A DNA stretch of 64,000 nucleotides from CBDCVA01 sp965222935 [NCBI: Candidatus Latescibacterota bacterium] (GTDB lineage: Bacteria > Latescibacterota > CBDCVA01). The notes under the pieces are model-generated. The model made no database searches, was not told where the DNA came from, and worked only from the letters and a program-made list of their open reading frames with translations. Made by a program: the position numbers and the translations under genes. The DNA is taken from the NCBI GenBank assembly GCA_965222935.1, contig CBDCVA010000002.1, forward strand, positions 2,294,001-2,358,000. Reading direction: 5' to 3'. The first letter of the stretch is position 1. Every line of letters begins with the position of its first letter. Positions 43,625 to 52,559 of this stretch are shown here, piece after piece.

Positions 43625-45378
43625 TCCGTGAGCGCCTCGGCGGTCACGTTTTCTCCGGCATTGCTGTCCGGCGGAGCGTCGGCGGTGTTCGGGCGCGCTC
43701 CCAGCGCCTCGAGCCTGACGCGCGCGAGCAGCGCAAGCGTATCCGTCGCCGCCCTGTTGGCGAGCATAGCGTAAAGGGCGGCTGCTCTCTCGTAGTCGCG
43801 TAGCACGGTCTCGTGCGTCCAAGCGATCACGAAACGCGCCTTACGCCCCAGCGGGTTTTCGGCGTCGGCATCCGCGATGCGGTCGAGCAAAGGTAGATAC
43901 TCCCCCGATGGCGCTCCGTCAAGGCGCAGAGATTCGGCCGTGGCGAAAGTTCGTGCCAGGGCGCTCGAGGTACGGCCGTCCTCGACCGCCTCAAGGCCCA
44001 AGAGCTCGCGCGCAGCGGCGGCCTGGGGGCTCCGTGGGTAGCGCGTGATGAGGCGGTCGTAGGCTGCGGAATCGTCCTGGAGAGCCGTGCGGATCCATCC
44101 GATTGCGAAGGCGGCGCGCGGCGCCTCAGGACGGTCGGGGAATCGTTTCAGCAAGCTGTCGTAGGTGGCGATGGCTAGGTCGATCGCCTTCATGCGAAAG
44201 GCCCATAGCTCCGCGAGTTGCAGGAGCGCATATGCCGCAGTGTCGCCGGAGGCTGCCGTCAATGCGCGAAGCTCGAGCAGCTTGCTCACCTGAGCCGCCC
44301 GCTGGATCGCCTCGGCCGCGTCGTCGGAGGCGTGGTCCTTGGATTCCGCATGGTTGTACGCTTCAAGGGCATCCTCGTACTGGCGCAGGTCCTGTTCGTA
44401 GACGAGGCCGATTCGCAGATGCGCTGCCATGGCGTCGGAGATAGCGCCCTCGGTGCTCAGGGCCTGGCGGTACAGCGTTAAGGCTTCCTCGGTATCGCCG
44501 GCGGCGCGGCGGATGTCTCCCGCTTCGAGCAGAAGCCGGGACACAGCGTCCCCGAACCGCTTCTGCTCCCGCAGATGAGCCAGAGCCGCTAGGGCCTCAT
44601 CGAGGTGTCCCAGTCCACGCAGAGCGCGAACCTTCTTGAGGTGCAGTTCCAACGACGCATCGCCCGGACCTTCGGTTTCCAGAGCGGCCTGATAGGCGGC
44701 GAGTGCGCCGGCGTGATCCTCCGCGGTCTCCCGGATGTCTCCCACCATCTCCTGTATCTGCGCGCGGTCTGCCGAGCGAAGTTTCGGCTTCGCCAGGAGT
44801 GTGTCGAGTCGGCGCAAGACCAACTCGCTCTTGCCGCGGCCGACGTTCATCCGCGCCGATGCCAGAAGCGCCTGAACAGTCAGCTTATGCTTTCCAGCCG
44901 CCGCCGCCTTGAGCAGATGCTCATCCGCCTCGATGTACCTGTACATCTTCGCCAGGCATCTCCCGCGCCACAAGAGCGCTTCGTCTGCGAAGTCGCTTTT
45001 AGGATAGAAGGTAAGCAACTCGTCGAACTTGCGATCCGCCCTGGGAAACTTCTGCTGCCAGAAGAAGCACTGACCGAGCATGAACAGGCTGTCATCCACC
45101 CACCGTGATTCCGAGTGGAAGGTCAGGATCTTCGAGGCTTGCTTGATCGCTTTATCGTAAAGCGTGTGCGCCGATGAGCCGCCGCTATCCTTGCGGTCGC
45201 CCGCCTCCTGCGCCAACCGCGCTTCCTGCGCCTGCCTGAAGTACTGTTTGGCCATGTAAAAGGTGTTGTAGTAAGCGCACTGGGGACCGCACGCGAGCGC
45301 CAGGGCCCAAGCAAGGGCATTGCGGACCGTCCATCCCCCCCGCGTGTGACCATCTCCAGGATGGGCTTTCATCTTCAT
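43621..45378 (-). CDS. TPR lipoprotein, envelope scaffold type
   Basis: A 585-residue protein made mostly of tetratricopeptide repeats, e.g. 'DDSLFMLGQCFFWQQKFPRA', 'ALLWRGRCLAKMYRYIEA' and 'AAFAIGWIRTALQDDSAAY'. The N-terminus has a hydrophobic segment followed by 'CAYYNTFYMAKQYFRQA', a motif that often opens TPR lipoproteins of the FCB-like bacteria (from memory). The cysteine would be lipid-modified, although the box before it is not perfect ('ALACGPQC'). The first repeats look like BamD/YbgF, and the rest like a long scaffold. The start is ATG 45376-45378 (or 45372), 34 bases after carB, and the end overlaps rlpA, which suggests a cell-envelope role. Confidence 0.82.
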   Translation of the reverse strand: MKMKAHPGDGHTRGGWTVRNALAWALALACGPQCAYYNTFYMAKQYFRQAQEARLAQEAGDRKDSGGSSAHTLYDKAIKQASKILTFHSESRWVDDSLFMLGQCFFWQQKFPRADRKFDELLTFYPKSDFADEALLWRGRCLAKMYRYIEADEHLLKAAAAGKHKLTVQALLASARMNVGRGKSELVLRRLDTLLAKPKLRSADRAQIQEMVGDIRETAEDHAGALAAYQAALETEGPGDASLELHLKKVRALRGLGHLDEALAALAHLREQKRFGDAVSRLLLEAGDIRRAAGDTEEALTLYRQALSTEGAISDAMAAHLRIGLVYEQDLRQYEDALEAYNHAESKDHASDDAAEAIQRAAQVSKLLELRALTAASGDTAAYALLQLAELWAFRMKAIDLAIATYDSLLKRFPDRPEAPRAAFAIGWIRTALQDDSAAYDRLITRYPRSPQAAAARELLGLEAVEDGRTSSALARTFATAESLRLDGAPSGEYLPLLDRIADADAENPLGRKARFVIAWTHETVLRDYERAAALYAMLANRAATDTLALLARVRLEALGARPNTADAPPDSNAGENVTAEALTE

Positions 45379-45412
45379 CAGCCCCACCCGGTGCCCGGGA
45401 ACGCGACCGGGG

Positions 45413-48400
45413 CTAGGTGCCCCCGGCTGGCGAAGGGCGTCGGTGATACTCCTGGAGCGAGCGCACACGGGTGGCCCGACCGCGCATCGCCGCGGCGCCC
45501 CTGACCGCTGCCCGAGCCCCGGACATCGTGGTGGTGTAAGGGACGTTGTACTGGATGGCTGCACGGCGAAGCGCCACCTCGTCGAACCGCTCGTGTTTGC
45601 CCGAGGGCGTGTTGATCACGAGTGCGATGCGCCCCTCTCGCATGAGGTCTGCGGCGTCCGGGCTGCCCTCGCGCACCTTCAGCACCAGTTCGGCCCGAAG
45701 GCCCGCCCCGGCTAGAACCTCCCGCGTCCCGCGCGTCGCCGCGAGCTCGAAGCCGAGCGCCGCCAGGTCCCGAGCGATCTCGAGAGCTTCCAGCTTGTCC
45801 GGGTCCGCAACGCTCAAGAAGACCACTCCACCAACGGGTAAGCGCGCTCCCGCGGCGTCCTGCGCCTTGGCGAAACTGGTTCCGAAATCGGCCGCAATGC
45901 CCATCACCTCGCCCGTGGACTTCATCTCCGGCCCCAAAAGTGAGTCGATCCCCGGGAATTTGATGAAGGGAAAGACGGATTCCTTGACGGCCACGTGCTC
46001 GGGTTCGGGGTCCGCCACGAGCCCCTGCTCCGCGAGTGGGACGCCCACCATCGCCAGGGCCGCGATACGACCCAACGGCCAGCCGATGGCCTTCGAGACG
46101 AAAGGAATCGTGCGCGACGCTCGCGGGTTCACCTCCAGCACGAAGATCGTCCCATCCTGAATCGCAAGCTGGACGTTCATCAAGCCGACGACGCCCAGCG
46201 CCTCGGCCAGTGCACGCACCTGGAGCTTGATGGCGGTTACCTGCTCCGCCTCCAGATCCGCCGCGGGCAGCATACAGGCTGAATCTCCAGAGTGAACGCC
46301 CGCGCGCTCAATATGTTGCATGATTCCGCCGATGATGACCCGCTCGCCGTCGGAGACGGCGTCCACGTCGATCTCGAGGGCGTCCTCCAGGAAGTCGTCG
46401 ATCAAGACGGGCCGCTCCTCGGAGACGCCGATGGCCTCGGCGAGATAGGCCTCCAGGCCGGCATCGTCGTAAACGATGGTCATTGCGCGACCGCCCAGGA
46501 CATAGGAGGGCCGAAGGAGCACCGGATAACCGATCTCGGCCGCGATCCGATGCGCCTGATCTAGCCCGCGCGCCATGCCGTGTTGCGGCTGGCGGATGCC
46601 CAGTCGCTCGACCAAGGCGCCGAATCGTTCGCGGTCCTCCGCGAGGTCAATGGCGTCGGGCGGCGTGCCGAGGATCGGGGCACCGAGAGCCGCCAGGGGC
46701 CCGGCGACCTTGAGCGGCGTCTGCCCGCCGAACTGCACGATGATCCCGCGCGGCTGCTCCGCGTCGACGATATCCAGGATGTGCTCGAGCATCAGGGGTT
46801 CAAAGTAGAGCTTATCGGCCGTATCGTAGTCGGTCGAAACGGTCTCAGGGTTCGAATTGACCATGATGGTTTCGAACCCGCGCTGCCTGAGTGCAATGAC
46901 AGCCTGAACGCAGGTGTAATCGAACTCGATCCCCTGGCCGATGCGGTTCGGTCCCGATCCCAGAATCAGGATCTTCTCCCGTCGTGAGTCGGGCACTTCG
47001 CTCTCCCGCTCATAGGTGGAGTAAAAGTAGGGCGTGTACGCCTCGAACTCCGCACCGCAGGTATCCACCGCCTTGAACGTCGCACGCACTCCGGCGCCCA
47101 GCCGCCGCTCGCGCACCGCCGCCTCCGTGACGCCCCAAAGCCGCGCCAGATGCGCATCGCCGAATCCTGTCGTCTTGGCGCGCGCCAGGTCCTCGTCGGA
47201 GATAAACGCCAAGGTGTTCCCATCGCTCTGAGGCGTTCTGGGGGCGGCCAGCTCGCGCTCGGTCTCGATGATCTGGAGAAGCTGATCCAGGAACCAGGGG
47301 TCGATGCCCGTCAGTTCGTAGACCCGCTCGACCGTCATGCCGCGCCCGAGCGCCGCGCGAATGTGCCACAGCCGCTCGCTGGTGGGCACGGCCAGAAGCC
47401 GTTCGAGGGCGACCAGCTCCTCGTCGGAGAGCGGCGGTCCTGGCAGCGGCTCCACGCGGTCATCGGGCCCGAAGCCCACGTAGTCGGTCTCAAGCGACCG
47501 CAAGGCCTTTTGCAGCGCCTCCTTGAACGTCCGGCCGATGGCCATGACCTCGCCCACCGATTTCATCTGCGTGGTCAAGGTCGGCGCCGCACTGGGAAAC
47601 TTCTCGAACGTCCAGCGGGGGATCTTCATGACGCAATAGTCGATGGTCGGCTCGAAGGCGGAGCGGGTCTTGCGGGTGATGTCGTTGGCGATCTCATCGA
47701 GCGTCAGGCCGATGGCCAGCTTCGCCGCGATCTTCGCGATCGGGAAACCCGTGGCCTTGGAGGCGAGAGCCGAGCTGCGGGAGACGCGAGGGTTCATCTC
47801 GATGACGACCATGCGGCCCGTCCGGGGGTGGACGGCGAACTGGATGTTGGAGCCGCCCGTCTCGACGCCGATCTCCCGGATGATGACCGCGGCAAGATCG
47901 CGCATGGCCTGATAGTCACGGTCCGTCAGCGTCTGTGCGGGCGCGACGGTGATGCTGTCGCCCGTGTGAACGCCCATGGGGTCCACGTTTTCGATGGCGC
48001 AGATGACGACGACGTTGTCGGCGAGGTCCCGCATCACCTCGAGCTCGAATTCTTTCCACCCGATCACCGATTCCTCGATCAAGACCTCGCTGATGGGGCT
48101 AAGCCCCAACCCGTGCGCCACCATCTGGTCGAACTCGTCCTGCGTCCGGGCCACACCGCCCCCCGTGCCTCCGAGCGTGAACGATGGCCGGACGATCGAT
48201 GGGAAACCGGTCTCCCCGACGATGGTTCGCGCATCCTCGGGGCTCCGCGCGAAGCCGCCGCGGGGCAGATCGGCGCCGATCCGCCGCATCGCGGCCGCGA
48301 AAAGTTCCCGATCTTCCGCTTTTTTGATCGCTTCCAGCTTGGCGCCGATCATCTCAACGCCGTGGCGCTCCAGGACACCGGCCTCGGCCAAGGCGACGGC

Positions 48401-48694
48401 CACATTGAGCGCAGTCTGTCCGCCCATCGTCGGCAGCAGCGCGTCGGGGCGCTCGCGGGCGATGATCGCCTCACAGGCTTCGGGCGTGATCGGCTCTATG
48501 TACGTGCGGTCGGCCATGTCCGGGTCGGTCATGATCGTCGCGGGGTTGCTGTTGATCAGGACGGTCTCATAGCCTTCGGAGCGCAGCGCCTTGAGCGCCT
48601 GGGTGCCCGAATAGTCGAATTCGCAGGCCTGGCCGATGACGATCGGACCCGAACCGATGATCAGGACCTTATCGATGTCGGTGCGCTTGGGCAT
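45413..48694 (-). CDS. carB: Carbamoyl-phosphate synthase large subunit
   Basis: A 1093-residue enzyme of the full family length. It makes carbamoyl phosphate from bicarbonate, ATP and ammonia for arginine and pyrimidine synthesis. Both homologous halves are present: the first starts '[22 protein letters not shown]', with ATP-grasp marks '[12 protein letters not shown]' and '[19 protein letters not shown]'. The second starts '[20 protein letters not shown]', with '[11 protein letters not shown]' and '[19 protein letters not shown]'. The C-terminal MGS domain that binds allosteric effectors reads '[15 protein letters not shown]' and '[26 protein letters not shown]'. The partner carA is not in the window. 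ATG 48692-48694 with GAGG upstream. Confidence 0.97.
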   Translation of the reverse strand: MPKRTDIDKVLIIGSGPIVIGQACEFDYSGTQALKALRSEGYETVLINSNPATIMTDPDMADRTYIEPITPEACEAIIARERPDALLPTMGGQTALNVAVALAEAGVLERHGVEMIGAKLEAIKKAEDRELFAAAMRRIGADLPRGGFARSPEDARTIVGETGFPSIVRPSFTLGGTGGGVARTQDEFDQMVAHGLGLSPISEVLIEESVIGWKEFELEVMRDLADNVVVICAIENVDPMGVHTGDSITVAPAQTLTDRDYQAMRDLAAVIIREIGVETGGSNIQFAVHPRTGRMVVIEMNPRVSRSSALASKATGFPIAKIAAKLAIGLTLDEIANDITRKTRSAFEPTIDYCVMKIPRWTFEKFPSAAPTLTTQMKSVGEVMAIGRTFKEALQKALRSLETDYVGFGPDDRVEPLPGPPLSDEELVALERLLAVPTSERLWHIRAALGRGMTVERVYELTGIDPWFLDQLLQIIETERELAAPRTPQSDGNTLAFISDEDLARAKTTGFGDAHLARLWGVTEAAVRERRLGAGVRATFKAVDTCGAEFEAYTPYFYSTYERESEVPDSRREKILILGSGPNRIGQGIEFDYTCVQAVIALRQRGFETIMVNSNPETVSTDYDTADKLYFEPLMLEHILDIVDAEQPRGIIVQFGGQTPLKVAGPLAALGAPILGTPPDAIDLAEDRERFGALVERLGIRQPQHGMARGLDQAHRIAAEIGYPVLLRPSYVLGGRAMTIVYDDAGLEAYLAEAIGVSEERPVLIDDFLEDALEIDVDAVSDGERVIIGGIMQHIERAGVHSGDSACMLPAADLEAEQVTAIKLQVRALAEALGVVGLMNVQLAIQDGTIFVLEVNPRASRTIPFVSKAIGWPLGRIAALAMVGVPLAEQGLVADPEPEHVAVKESVFPFIKFPGIDSLLGPEMKSTGEVMGIAADFGTSFAKAQDAAGARLPVGGVVFLSVADPDKLEALEIARDLAALGFELAATRGTREVLAGAGLRAELVLKVREGSPDAADLMREGRIALVINTPSGKHERFDEVALRRAAIQYNVPYTTTMSGARAAVRGAAAMRGRATRVRSLQEYHRRPSPAGGT

Positions 48695-48868
48695 GGGATG
48701 CGACGCCTCAACTCGCGCTTCGGCGGAACCTCTCCTCCTCGGTGAGGAAGGAACTAAGGGGTGATGTAGAAGCCCGGAGAACGGGTCGATTCTTCGACAA
48801 GGTTGGGGTGGCTGACGGACGATGGCCGAGCGTCAGGACGCTCATTCCCAGGGGCGGTTCCGGCTCCC

Positions 48869-49399
48869 TCACAGGAACAGAAGAAGCTGTATGGCCAGAA
48901 GCGCTGCGCCGGCGGCGATGAGCCCAAGAGCGATCTCGAGATGGCGTGCCTGGTGCGGCTTCCTGGCCGGTCGGTGCACGAGCCCAGACTCAGCGGGCGC
49001 GCCTCTATACCGCGCTTGCTCGATCAGAGGGAGAAGTGCCGGGTCGCACGCCTCCATCGCGCGCAGCATGCGCCTTTTCTGGCGCGCCACGGTGACGACC
49101 AGCCGTTCGCGCTCGGTACCCGTCACAGCAGCCTCTTCTGGCGCCGCGATGTCCTTGCTGAGCGCGTGAGTGCGCGTCTGCGCCAGGTGATCGAGCAGGC
49201 GTTCGGCGCGATCGGGTCGAGCGACGTGCGCGCGGATGACCCCGACGCAAAGCTCAACGAAGCGCCCGAAGTTCTCGCGGATTTCGTCTTCGCCGAGGTC
49301 GGCGAGATACTGCTCCTCGATCAGGAGTTCGATCGTTTCGCACAGGTCGTTCACCGCACCGGCTCTGGGGGAGGTAGGGTTGTGTAATTCGGAGCTCAC
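48869..49399 (-). CDS. Unknown protein with C-terminal membrane anchor
   Basis: A 176-residue protein with no family I recognise. The N-terminal 150 residues are helical and charged ('CETIELLIEEQYLADLGEDE', 'RFVELCVGVIRAHVARPDRAERLLDHLAQ', 'RLVVTVARQKRRMLRAM'). The last 20 are one hydrophobic helix ('IALGLIAAGAALLAIQLLLF'), giving a tail-anchored form with the bulk in the cytosol. The start is GTG 49397-49399 with a weak G-rich site. It lies between rho and carB. The 174 bases between it and carB hold no gene. Confidence 0.6.
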   Translation of the reverse strand: MSSELHNPTSPRAGAVNDLCETIELLIEEQYLADLGEDEIRENFGRFVELCVGVIRAHVARPDRAERLLDHLAQTRTHALSKDIAAPEEAAVTGTERERLVVTVARQKRRMLRAMEACDPALLPLIEQARYRGAPAESGLVHRPARKPHQARHLEIALGLIAAGAALLAIQLLLFL

Positions 49400-49490
49400 C
49401 CCGCCATGATAGGAGGCTGGGCTGAGTCCGTCAAGCGGGTTAGATGGACGCGGCTGCGATCCGCGAAGAGGGAGCGACTGGGGGGTGCGG

Positions 49491-50737
49491 CTAGTTGCTC
49501 ATCGCCTCGAGGAACTGCTTGTTCGTCTTCGTCCGGGACATGTGCTCCAGCAAGAACTCCAACGCTTCGGCCGTGGACATCTGGCTGAGGAGCCGGCGGA
49601 GGAGCCACAGACGCTGCAGGTTGTACTCGTCCAGCAACAGCTCCTCCTTGCGGGTGGACGAACGCTGGACATCGATGGCCGGGAACAGCCGTCGGTTGAA
49701 GAGCTTGCGATCGAGCGTCAGCTCCATATTGCCGGTGCCCTTGAACTCCTCGAAGATCACGTCGTCCATCCGGCTGCCCGTCTCGATCAAGGACGTCGCG
49801 ATGATGGTCAGGCTGCCGCCTTCTTCGACGTTGCGCGCCGCGCCAAAGAAGCGCTTGGGCCACTGGAGCGCGTTGGAATCGACGCCGCCGGAGAGGATTC
49901 TGCCGGAATGGGGCACGACGGTGTTGTGGGCTCGAGCGAGGCGGGTGATACTGTCGAGGAGGATCACGACGTCGTGCTTGTGCTCCACCAACCGCTTGGC
50001 CTTCTCGATGACCATCTCGGCCACCTGAACGTGCCGTGTGGCTGGCTCGTCGAAGGTGGAGCCGATGACATCGCCCTTGACCGAGCGTTCCATGTCGGTG
50101 ACCTCTTCGGGGCGTTCGTCGATGAGCAGGACGATGAGCTTCACCTCAGGCTGGTTGGCGGTGACGCTGTTGGCGATCTTCTGCAGGAGCACCGTCTTGC
50201 CGCTGAAGGGTGCGGCGACGATCAGGCGCGCTGGCCCTTTCCGATAGGGGCCAAGAGATCGAGGATACGCGTGGAATAGTCTTTGGGATCGAGCTCGATA
50301 TTAAGCTTGCTGGTAGGGTGGAGTGGCGTCAGGTTGTCGAAGGGGATCTTGTCGCGTGCGGTTTCGGGACTCTCGTAGTTGATGGCCTCGACGCGCAGGA
50401 GCGCGAAGTAGCGCTCACCGTTCTTGGGCGAGCGAATCTGCCCCGAGACCGTGTCCCCCGTCCGCAGGTCGAAGCGCTTGATCTGAGATGGCGAGACGTA
50501 AATGTCGTCCGGGCCCGGCACGTAGCTGTAGCTCGAGGACCGCAAGAATCCGTAGCCATCGTCGAGGACCTCCAGTACCCCCTCGGCGAAGATCAAGCCG
50601 GATTTCTCCGTCTGGGTCTCAAGGAGCTTGAAGATGAGCTCCTGCTTGCGCATCCCCGAGTAGCGGGGGATCTGGAGTTCCTTCGCCAGCTTGTATAGAT
50701 CGAGAATGGTCTTGTCTTTCAGTTCAGCAAGGTCCAT
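49491..50737 (-). CDS. rho: Transcription termination factor Rho, frame broken by one base
   Basis: The two halves of one rho gene. The first (50737 down to 50222) has the helical N-terminus '[24 protein letters not shown]' and the RNA-binding cold-shock fold '[15 protein letters not shown]', ending '[13 protein letters not shown]' and a stop. The second continues '[34 protein letters not shown]', with '[26 protein letters not shown]' and the C-terminal '[17 protein letters not shown]'. Adding one base at 50225-50226 restores '[18 protein letters not shown]', that is, the Walker A loop, and a product of about 415 residues, normal for Rho. Rho is an RNA helicase hexamer. The start is ATG 50735-50737. 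Sequence error is the likeliest cause, because every other residue is conserved. Confidence 0.92.
50222..50226 (-). other. Frameshift site in rho
   Basis: On the coding strand the run reads CGCGCC-TGATCG, making a TGA (50222-50224). One more C in the CC run (plus-strand GG at 50225-50226) gives CGC GCC CTG ATC GTC, i.e. 'RALIV', exactly the expected residues before the P-loop. Confidence 0.9.
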
Positions 50738-51154
50738 GGCTTTGTTTCCCCGTATCACGCGCGGGAGGTCTTCCGCGCTTTGTTCCGGTGATATCCTCCG
50801 AACTGCTCAGTTGTCTACCTCGTTCGCCCTCGCGGGCGACTCAGTGCAGTCCGTATGCTGGAGTTGATTTTGAGGTGATTCCCAGTGTTTCACGAGCTTA
50901 GGCCCAAACCGGCCTGTCAAGGGATGCTTGGAATCAATTCAGTGATGACCCGTGGGAGCGGAAGTCAACGCGACGTGAGAACAAGGGGGTCGCTTATCTG
51001 GACCGACTAAGTTAGAGCGTGCCGGTGGCGTTGTCAAGCCTTTTGCTCTTCGATCTCCTCGGTTCTTGCTCCACGCTGTCAGCCTATAGACTATCCACTC
51101 GGCCACAAACAACGCTTAAACTAAGCCCAGGGGGCCGCTAGGCTGTCAGTGCCG
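50738..51154. other. 417-base region upstream of rho
   Basis: No gene seen. It holds the promoter-like pair at 51009-51037 reading towards rho, which would give a leader of about 270 bases. Two further TTGAC-type boxes on the same strand (TTGACA at about 50918, TTGACT at about 50965) lack good -10 partners. A tRNA-like D-arm trace near 51085-51110 was rejected. Confidence 0.55.
51009..51037 (-). promoter_or_regulatory. Candidate sigma-70-type promoter for rho
   Basis: On the reverse strand TTGACA (51032-51037) is followed after exactly 17 bases by TAACTT (51009-51014). It is the strongest promoter-like pair in the gap. It would leave a long untranslated leader before ATG 50737; long leaders with self-control are known for rho genes in other bacteria. 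Confidence 0.45.
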
Positions 51155-52495
51155 TCACGCTCCGGACGCTTGCGACCCTTGTGCAAGATCGGCGATTCGA
51201 AACGTGCGGTCCGGGGCCAGGGCCTGTGCGCTATCCGGGGGGCAGAGGACGATGACCGCGCCACCAGCATCGGCGTGGGCCCGGATGGCTCTGGCTATAC
51301 ACCGCGTGCCCATGGTGTCCAGCCCATGCGTCGGTTCATCGGCGACGAGAAGCCGGGGCGCCACAGCGAGGGCACAGGCCAGCGCTGCCCGGCGCATCTC
51401 GCCGCCGGAGAGGGTCAATGGGTTGCGGTGAGCGTACTCGCTGGCTGGAAGCCCAACCATCGCCAACGCGCGCCGGGCGAGAGCCTCGGGATCGGGCCGT
51501 TGCCAGCGTCGAGGCCCGAGCGACACATCGTCCCAAAGCCGCTTCCTGTAGAGCTGGAACTCCGGGTCCGCCATCACGAAGACGGCTTCCGGGCCGCCAT
51601 CGGGTGCCTCCTCCCGCCAGAACCGCCAGGCGAGATCTTCCATGCAGCCGGCTAGCGCCATCCCGAATCGCGTCTTTCCCGATTCGGCGGGCCCCACGAC
51701 CGCCACCACCTCACCGGCTCGCACCTTCAGTTCCCCGCCGCCGTTTCGCCTTTGCGCCGAGATGAGGAGGGGTCCGGGTGTCCGGGCGCGGTTCGGGGGC
51801 GGGTCAACCGGCGCGATGGCAGGGGCGTAGGAAATCGGATCGCCGTCGTAAACCAGGCGGCCATCTTCGAGCACGAGCAGACGGTTCGCCCCAGGGATCG
51901 GCTGCGGCAAGGGCGTCGTCCAGCACCATGCGGACGGCAGGTCGGTAGTCCCCTCGTCCAGGCGGTGCCACAGGCGCGCCCCGTCGCTCATTGGATCGAG
52001 AGCCGCGCACTCGTCGAGGAGCAGGTAGCGGGGGCGCGCAGTCACCGCGGCGGCGAGCGCCAGGTGCCCAAGCTGCCGGCGACTTAACCGTTCCACCGGC
52101 GTCGAGAGCGATGCCGTCAGGCCCCAGCGCCGGGCGACGGCCGCACCCTCCTCCGGGGCGGTCAATCCTGCCGCGCGCGCAGCAAGCGCAAGCTCCTCCC
52201 TTATCGTTAGGCCCAGCAGGTGGTGCTCCGGTTGCTGAAAGACGAGCCCCACTGACCGGCGGACGCGAGCCAAACCCTCAGGATCATCGGTACGAACACC
52301 ATCGACCCGGATCTGCCCACGGTCCGGCAGGACGAGACCGATGAACGCTCGGAGGAGCGTGGTCTTGCCGGCACCATTGGCGCCGAAGAGGATGATACGG
52401 TCGCCGGGGCGAAGCTCGAAGGAGACATCATCCAAAAGCAACTCGGTCCCACCGGGGCCGACGGCCTCCACAGTCACGTTCTCGACGGCGATCAC
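51155..52495 (-). CDS. Twin ABC ATPase, ECF/CbiO-like
   Basis: A 446-residue protein with two ABC domains. The first has Walker A 'GANGAGKTTLL', Q-loop 'GLVFQQPEHHLLGLT', a worn signature 'RLSRRQLGHLALAAA' and Walker B 'YLLLDECAALD'. The second has 'GPAESGKTRFGMAL', signature 'LTLSGGEMRRAALACALA' and Walker B 'LLVADEPTHGLDTMG'. The layout matches fused energy-coupling-factor ATPases (vitamin or metal uptake), but no EcfT or S-component lies nearby. The H-loop part of the first domain ('AWCWTTPLPQPI') looks out of frame; a neighbouring frame there reads 'RMVLDDALAAAD'. GTG 52493-52495 is the only sensible start after the RND gene stop at 52560. Confidence 0.85.
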   Translation of the reverse strand: MIAVENVTVEAVGPGGTELLLDDVSFELRPGDRIILFGANGAGKTTLLRAFIGLVLPDRGQIRVDGVRTDDPEGLARVRRSVGLVFQQPEHHLLGLTIREELALAARAAGLTAPEEGAAVARRWGLTASLSTPVERLSRRQLGHLALAAAVTARPRYLLLDECAALDPMSDGARLWHRLDEGTTDLPSAWCWTTPLPQPIPGANRLLVLEDGRLVYDGDPISYAPAIAPVDPPPNRARTPGPLLISAQRRNGGGELKVRAGEVVAVVGPAESGKTRFGMALAGCMEDLAWRFWREEAPDGGPEAVFVMADPEFQLYRKRLWDDVSLGPRRWQRPDPEALARRALAMVGLPASEYAHRNPLTLSGGEMRRAALACALAVAPRLLVADEPTHGLDTMGTRCIARAIRAHADAGGAVIVLCPPDSAQALAPDRTFRIADLAQGSQASGA

Positions 52496-52559
52496 GGTAG
52501 GGGTCGATCTCTCCCCGCAAGCAGGGAGGGGGGCCAAGCGCGAGGTTTCCCCCTCACAA

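Noticed and set aside
51070-51112. tRNA-like stretch on the reverse strand (GTGGCCGAGTGGATAG)
   Set aside because: It resembles a D-arm, but no pairing anticodon stem, T-arm or acceptor stem could be built around it.
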